This document shows, in pieces, positions 30,900 through 38,884 of a DNA stretch of 43,543 nt. The stretch covers positions 1 through 43,543 of the forward strand of contig DAML01000019.1 in assembly GCA_002497075.1 (NCBI GenBank). Direction: 5' to 3'. The position numbers and the translations under genes are program-made. The stretch's first letter is position 1. Every line of letters starts with the position of its first letter. Under the pieces are notes generated by a model. The model was not told the origin of the DNA, searched no databases, and saw nothing but the letters and a program-made list of their open reading frames with translations. The stretch comes from Methanomassiliicoccaceae archaeon UBA472 (lineage in GTDB: Archaea > Thermoplasmatota > Thermoplasmata > Methanomassiliicoccales > UBA472).

Positions 30900-33800
30900 A
30901 TGATGTTTCGAGGGGGGTCTTCTTTTCTAAGCCGTAGGGGTAGCGCTGTTCTGCTTGCGTTGTTGATGGTCTTGTCCACGGTCGTTATCGTGGTCGCGCC
31001 GGAGGGGGTGGAAGCGGCGCGCGCCGGTATCTTCCGCACCGAGGCCGGTTGGGGCGTCGAGGTGGTCGATAGCGATGGGACCGTAGGAGAGCAATCATCC
31101 TTGGCCATTGATGATTTTGGCAACGCGCACATCGCCTATCGCAATTATGACGACAGCACCTTGAAATATGCCACGAACGCCGAAGGGTTCTGGAACATCA
31201 CAACGGTGGATACCGAGGTGAGCGTGGACTCAGACTCGGAGATAAGCTTGGCGTTAGATTCGAACAACAAGGTTCACATCAGCTACATGAGCTACTACGG
31301 CTCGGAAGACGAGAACCTCGCTTACGCCACGAACGCCGAAGGCTCATGGACGACCACGGTGGTCGACCCTACTCCATACACAGGTTATTACAACGACATA
31401 TTCGTGGACAGCGATGATAACGTGCACATAGCATATCAGGAATTCGACACCCAACACTTGAGGTACGCCAATAACACCGGCGGGACCTGGATATACGAGG
31501 ATGTGGACCTTGGGTTAGAAACCGGTATGTACTGTGCCATCGTGGTGGACGATTATGGGATCATCCACATCGTTCATTTCGACCAACAGTTCACGCGGCT
31601 GAAATGGGCTCACAAACACCCCAGCGGTTGGTTCAACTCCGTGTTGGACGAGACCGGAGAGGCAGGGGAATACGCGTCCATCGCGATCTCTGACGGGATA
31701 AATCTTCACGTCAGCTATTACGACAATGGAATGGACGATTTAAAGTACATTTATTTTGACGGTACTGACTGGGCATGGGACCTGTCCCCTACGGTCGTAG
31801 ACTCTTTGGGGGAGGTCGGTAAGTACTCCAGCATCTGTGTAGGTGCGGAAAATGACCCGTACATCGCCTATTATGACAGTACCAACGACGCTCTCAAGGT
31901 CGCCAGCCTGCTGGATGGAGGTTGGAACGTCACGACCGTGGACGACGCGGGTGCCAGTTCGGTAGGGGAGTATTGTTCGATCGCCATCGGACCAAATGGG
32001 AAGATTGGGGTTTCTAATTATTACGGCGGTTCCTCTGATCTACTATATACCAGCCAGAACGCCTGGATCATTGAGAAGCTGGCCGGTAGCAACGGCAACA
32101 TGTGCTTCGGGAACACCGACATAGTGCTGGACGATGACAACAAGGCTTACATCAGCTACACCGCCAACGCCGATTACGAGCTGTGGTTCGCCACCGTCTT
32201 CTTCGGCAGCTGGACCTACACGAAGATAGACAACACCACCGGCGATTACGGAGGGACGACCTCCATCGACCTAGGCCCCAACAACCAGGTCCACATCGCT
32301 TATTACGCTTCGGACAGCGGGGAGATACGACACGCCACCAAGGTCGGAGGAGGCTCCTGGACCTGGGAAAAGGTCGCGGACACCAAGCCGGACAATGGCC
32401 TCACCGACCTGTCCATGAAGGTGGACAGCAACGGCAAAGTGCACATAGCATACTCATTCTTCGAGGATTCAGGGTCCACCTCATCCCTCAGGTACGCCAA
32501 CAATGTCGGCGGTTCTTGGGTCAATGAGACGATCGACGACTCCGTCGGGGAAACAGGCCGCTACCCCTCCCTGACCATAAGCGACAATGGCAAGATCTTT
32601 ATCAGCTACATCGACCAGACCAACAGGAACCTGCGCTGGACCAGCAACATCATCGGTTCGTGGGTATCGGGAACGGTGGATACGTCGGGGAACATAAGCG
32701 ACCAGACGTCCATCGCCGTCATGGGCACCAATCACCTGTACGTCAGCTACATGGACACCGTCAATCACGACCTGAAGTACGCCTACTTCAACGGCGGGGC
32801 CTGGCAGATGTTCACCGTCGATACCCTGGGGTGGGTGGGCGAGGACAGTTCGATTGGCGTTGACCAAGATGGAAAGGTTCACATCAGCTACTATGATACG
32901 GACAACAGGGACCTGAAGTACGCCACCGGGAACGGCTCCTCCTGGAGCATCTCCACTTTGGATTATTCAGACATCGTCGGGGAGGACACCTCCCTGGCCG
33001 TTGGCACGGACGACAAGGTGCATATCGCCTATGTGGATGCGACGAGCTCCCAGGTCGGCTATGCCACCAACTCCCCCTGGAGCTTCCGGACGGTATACGA
33101 CCTGGGAGAGGAGGCGGCGCCCGATAACTATCTATCCATGGCCAAGGACGTCAACGGTGCGTATCACATATGCTTCTACGATGTGGATGATCCCTCGCTG
33201 CGGTATTCCACCAACAAGAACGGCAATTGGGGCACCTACTTGGTCGATAATGCAGGGGACGTCGGCCAGTTCTGCAGCATTGGCGTGGACGCGAATGGAA
33301 ATGCGCATATCAGCTATTACGACCTGACCAATGACCAGCTGAAGTACGCCACCAACGCCGGGGGATCCTGGGCAAAGACCGTTGTTGACAACGCGGGGTC
33401 GGTCGGCATGTTCTCGTCTATAGCCCTGGACGCGAATGGAAATGCGCACATCAGCTACCGGGACTCGACCAGTGATTTCCATCTGAAATACGCCACCAAC
33501 GCCGGGGGTCCTTGGACCAACACAACAGTAGACAGCACGGGCTTCACTGGCACGCACACCGACATAGCGGTGGATGCCGCTGGCCATGTGCATATCAGCT
33601 ATTACACGACATCGGTAGGATTGAAGTACGCTAACAACACCGCAGGCACGTGGAGTATAAAGGACGTGGACACCGGGTCCGTGTCCCTAGGCCACTATAC
33701 CTCGCTCGCATTAGATGAGGACGGCTCCGCGCACATCAGCTACTTTGACACCAGCACCAAATATCAGAAGTACGCGGTCGTATCCGGTGCCTCCGTGACC

Positions 33801-36146
33801 AAGGAGAACGTGGACATCTCCGGAAATGCTGGCGGCCGCTCCTCCATTGACATCGACCGAGCCGGCGGCGTGCACATCAGCTATGAGGACCAGTTCAACG
33901 CCGATCTGCGTTACGCGACGAAGGCCGGCGGCTTCTGGTGGACGACCCCGGTGGACAGGACGGGCCAGTTAGGGGTGATCAGCTCGCTGGACATCGACGA
34001 CCAGGGCGTGCTGAGCATATGCTACTTCGACTGGACGGACAACTGCATAAAACTGGCGAATCAGAAGGCCGAGCCGTCCGCGCCAAGGGACCTTACCCTG
34101 GTCGCCGACGGCCTGGAGGTGGAGGCCAGCTGGTCCCCCCCGCTGAACAGCAACGGTTACCAGGTGTTGGGATACGTCGTCATGCACACCTATCCGGACG
34201 GGTCGACGGAAAGGTCCATCGGGCTTAACGATCTGAGCCGGACGGACGGCTTCCTGACAGAAGGGGTGCACCTTTACGCCATCGCCGCTTACAACATCCT
34301 CGGTACAGGGCCATTCTGCGAGGAACAGCAGGTGACCATAGTTCCACAGACCGCCCCTTCGGCTCCGACAAGCTTGACCGCCACTCCTGGCAGCGGAAAC
34401 GTCAGCCTGATATGGTCCTCTCCGGTGGACAATGGCGGCTCAACGATACTTGGGTACAAGGTCTATCGCGGGACGTCGTCAGGAACGGAGACTCTTCTCA
34501 CCTTCGTGAACTCATCGATGAACTACCTGGACCTGACGGTGACCAACGGTGCGACGTACTATTACAAGGTGAGCGCCTTCAACGCCAACGGCGAAGGGCC
34601 CCAATCGGCCGAAGTGAACGCAACCCCGACGTTGGTGCTCTCCGTTCCCGGGACGCCTTTCAACGTTGTGACGCATCCCCATGACGAAATGGTGGAGATC
34701 ACATGGGAATCCCCATCCATTGATGGCGGCTCGCCGATAACCAACTACAAGGTGTACCGCGGCGACACCAGCGGAGCCCTATCATTATTGGAGACGGTGG
34801 GCAACGTCCTGACATATTCGGACTACGGACTGGAGAACGGTCACACCTACTACTACGCCATCAGCGCGGTGAACTCGGTCGGAGAGGGGCTGCAGTCATC
34901 TGAGGTCTCCGCAACCCCGGCGGCATTGCCATCCGCCCCGCGCAACCTCACCGCTGAGCTGGACGGCGACGACGTGATCCTGACATGGGAAGCGCCGGTC
35001 AACGACGGCGGCTCACCCATAACCCATTACACCATCTACTACGGCACCATCTCCGGCGACCTGGAGTACCTGTTCCAGGTTGGAAATGTACTGACCTATA
35101 CCGACACCATGTACCTGCCGGACACCACGTTCTACTATCAGGTCACGGCGATCAACGCCATAGGTGAAAGCCCGCGTTCCAACGAGGTCACCTCCGATCC
35201 GGACCTTCCATCCTCGCCGTCATTGGCGGCGGAAGCGGAAGGCACCACGGTCACCCTGACCTGGGCGGCCCCAGACGAGGGAAGCTCCGCCATAACGAAC
35301 TATAATGTGTACCGTGGCGTGGACAGCGGTTCGATGAGCCTGCTGGCCGAGCTGGGGAACGTTCTGACGTACGAGGACAGCACCGGATCGGCCGGGAACA
35401 CGTACGTTTACCAGGTGTCCGCGGTGAACGGCCAGGGCGAAGGCCCGAGGTCCAATTCGGTATCCGTTCAGCTGGGTGCCGTCCCGTCCGCCCCGATCCA
35501 TCTGGGAGCTTCAGCGGAAGGCGCGGGCATCGTGCTCACCTGGGACGAGCCAGAGAACGATGGCGGCTGGAACGTCACTGGGTATAAGGTGTACCGCGGG
35601 ACCTCCGCCGGCAACCTCACCCTCAAGGCCGCGCTCGGAGAGGTGCTCAATTACACCGACTATGATGTGGTGGCAGGAACCGCCTACTACTACGCGGTGA
35701 GCGCGGTCAACGAGATCGGCGAAGGAATCGCCTCCTCGGTCATCTCGGTCGAGGCTGACTCCCTTCCGTCCGCACCGACTCACTTGGAGGCGGAAGCTGG
35801 TGATGCCACGGTCACCCTGTCATGGAACGCACCGACGGACAATGGAGGTTCCCCAATTATCGGCTACGTGATCTATCGGGGCACCACCGAGGGTGCCGTG
35901 TCAACCGTGCTCGTCACCCTTGGAAATGTGACCGCCTACACGGATGATGACGTGATCAACGGCCAGACCTACTGGTACAAGATCAGCGCCGTCAACGCCG
36001 TTGGCCAGGGAACCACCACGAACGTTGTGGGCGCCATTCCTGCCGCCGATGATGGGGACGGTGGGATTGTCCTCATCCTCCTCGCCATCGTAGCCATAGC
36101 CGCCGTCGCCGGGGTCGCCGTGTTCCTTCTGAAAAAGAAGAAGTAG
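30900..36146 (+). CDS. Giant surface protein: 21 propeller-like repeats, 7 Fn3 domains, C-terminal membrane anchor
   Basis: A 1748-residue exported protein. A signal peptide (about residues 12-40) is followed by 21 repeats of ~47 residues (about 43-1058). The repeat consensus is roughly SSIAVDxxGxxHISYYDxxxxxLKYATNxGGSW, then VDxxGxVG. This is the look of beta-propeller blades, and 21 equals three seven-bladed propellers. Residues ~1058-1715 hold seven Fn3 domains of ~93 residues (SAPxxLxAxxGxxxVxLTWxxPxxxGGSxIxxYxVYRG). An acidic linker, a membrane helix (about 1720-1744) and KKKK end the chain. Many N-x-S/T sequons occur. No enzyme motif seen, so a binding or adhesion role is inferred from architecture. 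It has a TATA box and T-tract of its own. Confidence 0.88.
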   Translation: MMFRGGSSFLSRRGSAVLLALLMVLSTVVIVVAPEGVEAARAGIFRTEAGWGVEVVDSDGTVGEQSSLAIDDFGNAHIAYRNYDDSTLKYATNAEGFWNITTVDTEVSVDSDSEISLALDSNNKVHISYMSYYGSEDENLAYATNAEGSWTTTVVDPTPYTGYYNDIFVDSDDNVHIAYQEFDTQHLRYANNTGGTWIYEDVDLGLETGMYCAIVVDDYGIIHIVHFDQQFTRLKWAHKHPSGWFNSVLDETGEAGEYASIAISDGINLHVSYYDNGMDDLKYIYFDGTDWAWDLSPTVVDSLGEVGKYSSICVGAENDPYIAYYDSTNDALKVASLLDGGWNVTTVDDAGASSVGEYCSIAIGPNGKIGVSNYYGGSSDLLYTSQNAWIIEKLAGSNGNMCFGNTDIVLDDDNKAYISYTANADYELWFATVFFGSWTYTKIDNTTGDYGGTTSIDLGPNNQVHIAYYASDSGEIRHATKVGGGSWTWEKVADTKPDNGLTDLSMKVDSNGKVHIAYSFFEDSGSTSSLRYANNVGGSWVNETIDDSVGETGRYPSLTISDNGKIFISYIDQTNRNLRWTSNIIGSWVSGTVDTSGNISDQTSIAVMGTNHLYVSYMDTVNHDLKYAYFNGGAWQMFTVDTLGWVGEDSSIGVDQDGKVHISYYDTDNRDLKYATGNGSSWSISTLDYSDIVGEDTSLAVGTDDKVHIAYVDATSSQVGYATNSPWSFRTVYDLGEEAAPDNYLSMAKDVNGAYHICFYDVDDPSLRYSTNKNGNWGTYLVDNAGDVGQFCSIGVDANGNAHISYYDLTNDQLKYATNAGGSWAKTVVDNAGSVGMFSSIALDANGNAHISYRDSTSDFHLKYATNAGGPWTNTTVDSTGFTGTHTDIAVDAAGHVHISYYTTSVGLKYANNTAGTWSIKDVDTGSVSLGHYTSLALDEDGSAHISYFDTSTKYQKYAVVSGASVTKENVDISGNAGGRSSIDIDRAGGVHISYEDQFNADLRYATKAGGFWWTTPVDRTGQLGVISSLDIDDQGVLSICYFDWTDNCIKLANQKAEPSAPRDLTLVADGLEVEASWSPPLNSNGYQVLGYVVMHTYPDGSTERSIGLNDLSRTDGFLTEGVHLYAIAAYNILGTGPFCEEQQVTIVPQTAPSAPTSLTATPGSGNVSLIWSSPVDNGGSTILGYKVYRGTSSGTETLLTFVNSSMNYLDLTVTNGATYYYKVSAFNANGEGPQSAEVNATPTLVLSVPGTPFNVVTHPHDEMVEITWESPSIDGGSPITNYKVYRGDTSGALSLLETVGNVLTYSDYGLENGHTYYYAISAVNSVGEGLQSSEVSATPAALPSAPRNLTAELDGDDVILTWEAPVNDGGSPITHYTIYYGTISGDLEYLFQVGNVLTYTDTMYLPDTTFYYQVTAINAIGESPRSNEVTSDPDLPSSPSLAAEAEGTTVTLTWAAPDEGSSAITNYNVYRGVDSGSMSLLAELGNVLTYEDSTGSAGNTYVYQVSAVNGQGEGPRSNSVSVQLGAVPSAPIHLGASAEGAGIVLTWDEPENDGGWNVTGYKVYRGTSAGNLTLKAALGEVLNYTDYDVVAGTAYYYAVSAVNEIGEGIASSVISVEADSLPSAPTHLEAEAGDATVTLSWNAPTDNGGSPIIGYVIYRGTTEGAVSTVLVTLGNVTAYTDDDVINGQTYWYKISAVNAVGQGTTTNVVGAIPAADDGDGGIVLILLAIVAIAAVAGVAVFLLKKKK
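31026..34074 (+). repeat. Twenty-one tandem protein repeats of ~47 residues
   Basis: The coding repeats are each about 140-160 bp. The most regular ones are copies 13-20 (about 32850-33960), where HISYYD and LKYATN recur nearly unchanged and DNA such as GACGCGAATGGAAATGCGCA repeats exactly (33289-33308 and 33430-33449). Early copies (1-9) are more diverged. This gradient fits recent local duplication near the C-terminal end of the array. Confidence 0.75.
34075..36045 (+). repeat. Seven tandem Fn3 domains
   Basis: Each copy is about 275-285 bp and starts with PSAP or a close variant. The conserved strand motifs are LTW, GYKVYRGT, LGNVLTYTD and TYYYAVSAVNxxGEG. The first copy is the most divergent (VVMHTYPDGS instead of VYRGT). 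The same Fn3 subtype occurs in the interrupted neighbour at 29786, and a more distant version in the lipoprotein at 38885. Confidence 0.8.
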
Positions 36147-36171
36147 GCTCCCAAACCCCTTTCCATCTTTC

Positions 36172-36178
36172 TTTTTTT
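36172..36178 (+). terminator. T-tract terminator of the giant surface-protein gene
   Basis: Pyrimidine-rich CTTTCCATCTTTC followed by seven T lies 25 bp after the TAG stop. The tract overlaps the TAA stop of the convergent flavodoxin gene. Confidence 0.45.
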
Positions 36179-36656
36179 ATAGCAACTTAGCGGCGAACGC
36201 CTCCACGATCTTTTCCCAACCTTCCGCCAAGGGCCCCTTCATGGTATCCCCCCGGACGTAGACCTTCACCTCGGCCACCTTCACCGCCCCTTTGGCCTTC
36301 AGCAAGGCGTCCATGACCGGGAGGTTCTGCTGATATTTTTCGATCTCCTCAGGCGTAGGCATCTTCCCGGTCTTCTTGTTCGGCGTCGCCTCTCCGTGCG
36401 TGGCGATGAGTGCGTACTTGGCCCCTTCGGGCAAAGCCGCCTTCTTCAGGAACCTTCTCATCTTGCCGATCGGCTTGCCCATGCGGGTCGGGGCGCAGAA
36501 CACGTATAGGTCCGCGGCAGGCATCTCCTTGGGACTAGCGTCCCGAACATGACGAAAGTCGGCCTGATGGCCCTTTACCACCAACAGCCCCTGCAGATAT
36601 GCTACGACCTTCTCCCCGTTGCCGAACTTCGATGCGTGATAAATCTCGACCTTCAC
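36177..36656 (-). CDS. Flavodoxin-domain protein
   Basis: A 159-residue flavodoxin-like protein: MKVEIYHASKFGNGEKVVAYL at the phosphate-binding loop (usual T/S-x-T/G-x-N/G-T pattern, here SKFGNG), then PAADLYVFCAPTRMGKPIGKMRRFL, then YALIATHGE. It should bind FMN and carry electrons or, as in flavodoxin-like oxidoreductases, act on menaquinone or porphyrin. I chose GTG 36656: it has a GGGGA ribosome site 6 nt upstream and a TATA box at 36691-36699, and it starts where flavodoxins start. The longer ATG version from 36761 adds 35 residues unlike the family and would begin upstream of the promoter. Confidence 0.82.
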   Translation of the reverse strand: MKVEIYHASKFGNGEKVVAYLQGLLVVKGHQADFRHVRDASPKEMPAADLYVFCAPTRMGKPIGKMRRFLKKAALPEGAKYALIATHGEATPNKKTGKMPTPEEIEKYQQNLPVMDALLKAKGAVKVAEVKVYVRGDTMKGPLAEGWEKIVEAFAAKLL

Positions 36657-36690
36657 GAAATATCCCCGAGCATCTATGTTCGTTTCGCAT

Positions 36691-36699
36691 CTATAAACC
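36691..36699 (-). promoter_or_regulatory. TATA box of the flavodoxin gene
   Basis: CTATAAACC (GGTTTATAG in the reading direction) lies 35-43 bp upstream of GTG 36656, with GGGGA between. This supports the shorter start. Confidence 0.55.
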
Positions 36700-36787
36700 T
36701 TGATCGGCGAGCTACGGTCAACTTCAATATCACCCCAAATCTCAAGCCTGGCCGTTTCCAATTCTAAGAAGTCAGCCCATCCATCGA

Positions 36788-36799
36788 TTTGATATAGGG
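36788..36799 (+). promoter_or_regulatory. TATA-like promoter of the MFS drug exporter gene
   Basis: TTTGATATAGGG lies 40-51 bp upstream of ATG 36839, predicting a leader of roughly 20 nt that includes GGAG. Confidence 0.4.
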
Positions 36800-36838
36800 T
36801 CCTCCGATTTACGCCCTCCTCTGAACGGAGCGAACTTA

Positions 36839-38272
36839 ATGAGCGGATCTCTTGCGGAAGGCAACATCAACAGTACCAAGAAGAAGGAGGGCCAGGGGCT
36901 CTTCCTCATTTTCATCATGGCCATACTCGGCCTGCTCACCATATTCGTCGAGACCATGCTGGTCCCTGGGCTTCCCAACATCGCCGAGGGCTTCCTGGTC
37001 GGACCATCGGACCTGGCCTGGGTGCTTACCGCCTACACGCTCGCCGGCGCTATCTCCATACCGATCATCGGCAAGCTGGGGGAGATGTATGGTCGGAAGC
37101 GCATGCTCCTGGCGGTCATGATCGTCTACATGTCCGGGCTGGTCCTGGCGGCCCTGTCCTGGGACCTGTCCGTACTTATCGTCTCCCGCGCCGTGCAGGG
37201 GGTGGGGATGGGCGCCGTACCGCTGCTCATGGGAATGGCCAAGGACGTCCTCCCGCCGCGCATGGTCCCGGTGGGCATGGGCCTCATCAGCGCCATGATG
37301 GGCGTCGGCGCCGGCCTCGGGCTGGTCGGCGGCGGGCTTCTGATATCCTTCATAGGATGGAAGGACTCCTTCTGGGTGGTCCTGCCGGTGACCTTGTTGA
37401 TGACCTTGATAGTGGAGAATGCGGTCCCGGAGAAGCAGGTCAAGAGGCAGGCTAAACTGGACACGGTCGGCTCGGCTCTCTTGGGCGCAGCTCTGCTGTC
37501 CTTGCTGCTGGTCCTTTCCCAGGGGTCCGTCTGGGGATGGACGTCCCTAATGGCTCTGGGACTGGCGCTAATCTCCGTCATGCTGTTCGTGCTGTTCGTT
37601 CTGTGGGAGCGCCGGCACAGCGAACCGATGGTCGACCTGAAGCTTCTGAGGAACCGCAACATCTCCTCTGCTTACCTGAGCATTTTCTTCATCGGGCTGG
37701 TCATGTTCATGCTGTTCCAGACGCTGCCTTTCTTCTTGGAGATGCCCAAGGAGCTGGGCGGCTTCGGCATCACCAGCCAGGTGGTCATAGGGCTTTTCAT
37801 GCTGCCCAACGCCATAACCCAGCTGATCTTCTCGCCCCTGGGCGGACGGCTCGGTCTGCGGATCGGCCACAGCAAAATACTGGTCATAGGGTTCGTCATC
37901 ACCGCGCTCGGGCTGCTGACGCTAGTCTTTCTCAGCTTTTCCCAGGTAGGTATACTACTGTCGATCACCATATTCGGAGCGGGTCTCGGGCTGGCGACGG
38001 TCGGAAACACCAACGTGCTGGCGAGCTCCTGCACCAGGGAGACCTTCGGGTCGGCGACGGCCGTCAACTCCACCATACTGACCATAGGCATGTCCACCGG
38101 CCCGGTCATCGCCAGCCTGGTGATCGGTTCGTTCGGCGATCCCGTGACCGGTTACGCGATCACCTGGGTATTGGCCGCTCTCCTAGCCCTGGCGGCCATC
38201 GCCGCCTTGCTGCTGAACAAGCTGGACCTCCGGACGAAGGCGCCGCACCCCACGGCGGATGATGGGATGTGA
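36839..38272 (+). CDS. MFS multidrug exporter (DHA2, EmrB/QacA-like)
   Basis: A 477-residue major facilitator of the 14-helix DHA2 class. The first helix pair reads IFVETMLVPGLPNIAEGF, then DLAWVLTAYTLAGAISIPIIGKLGEMYGRKRML (motif A) and SRAVQGVGMGAVPLLMGMAKD (motif C region with the glycine-rich pattern of antiporters), matching EmrB/QacA-type drug:H+ antiporters. Substrates cannot be predicted. It is divergent from the flavodoxin gene. It converges with the thioesterase gene across a 10-bp stem. Confidence 0.92.
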   Translation: MSGSLAEGNINSTKKKEGQGLFLIFIMAILGLLTIFVETMLVPGLPNIAEGFLVGPSDLAWVLTAYTLAGAISIPIIGKLGEMYGRKRMLLAVMIVYMSGLVLAALSWDLSVLIVSRAVQGVGMGAVPLLMGMAKDVLPPRMVPVGMGLISAMMGVGAGLGLVGGGLLISFIGWKDSFWVVLPVTLLMTLIVENAVPEKQVKRQAKLDTVGSALLGAALLSLLLVLSQGSVWGWTSLMALGLALISVMLFVLFVLWERRHSEPMVDLKLLRNRNISSAYLSIFFIGLVMFMLFQTLPFFLEMPKELGGFGITSQVVIGLFMLPNAITQLIFSPLGGRLGLRIGHSKILVIGFVITALGLLTLVFLSFSQVGILLSITIFGAGLGLATVGNTNVLASSCTRETFGSATAVNSTILTIGMSTGPVIASLVIGSFGDPVTGYAITWVLAALLALAAIAALLLNKLDLRTKAPHPTADDGM

Positions 38273-38286
38273 AGCAGGAGGCGCGC

Positions 38287-38322
38287 GTGAGGCGGTCCAT
38301 CAAGAGGTCGCTTCGGACCGCC
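38287..38322. terminator. Long hairpin at the convergent MFS/thioesterase ends
   Basis: GAGGCGGTCC (38287-38296) and GGACCGCCTC (38313-38322) form a perfect 10-bp stem with a 16-nt loop. One arm lies inside the last codons of the thioesterase gene. There is no T-tract, so termination activity is uncertain; mRNA 3'-end protection is another possibility. Confidence 0.45.
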
Positions 38323-38734
38323 TCGCCCTGATCTTGTAGCTGGTCCCCTGGAATACGGCTATGAGATCGCCGTCCTCGAAGACCTTGACCTCGCAGAGCG
38401 AGGTCCTCCGGGTTTCCGATATCTTCCTGGCCACTGCCCTCAGATGCCCTTTCCCCGGTTTCAAGAAGTTCATGTTGACGCAGAGAGCAACCATTGGCTC
38501 AGAACCCATGTTGCAGGCCAGGGCGAAGGCCTGGTCCGCCAGGGTGAACACCGCCCCGCCGTGCGCCCCTCCCATGGCGTTGATCTTGTCGCCGGCGTCC
38601 ATGGTACAGACGACCTCCCCGTCCTCGGATATCGACTCGGTCCGTATGCCCAGGTCGATCACGTACCGCACATCCATGATCTTCCGCAGCCGGTCGCAGA
38701 CCTCCTCAGGTAAAAAGGACTCCCAATTCTGCAT
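38300..38734 (-). CDS. PaaI-type hotdog thioesterase
   Basis: A 144-residue single hotdog domain with the PaaI/YdiI-like active site region NAMGGAHGGAVFTLADQAFALACN and the later NFLKPGKGHLRAVARKISETRRTSLCEV. Enzymes of this family hydrolyse aryl- or acyl-CoA thioesters, with Asp (in LADQA) and the HGG helix at the active site. The substrate is unknown. ATG 38734 has a good GGTGGAGAG ribosome site and a TATA-like GGTTAAATCCC about 35 bp upstream; the frame is open further but that part looks non-coding. Confidence 0.92.
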   Translation of the reverse strand: MQNWESFLPEEVCDRLRKIMDVRYVIDLGIRTESISEDGEVVCTMDAGDKINAMGGAHGGAVFTLADQAFALACNMGSEPMVALCVNMNFLKPGKGHLRAVARKISETRRTSLCEVKVFEDGDLIAVFQGTSYKIRARRSEATS

Positions 38735-38884
38735 GTGCTCTCCACCAGGTCCATGGGGAAGGTGGGATTTAACCGGTGAGGTCCGAAGCCGCATACCCGC
38801 GGCTCTTCGGTTAGACATCAAGAAAGGGCGGCTCCCTCGATGTAACGAAGAAGCGCTCATTGTAGGTAGAAGGGCCGGGGGACG

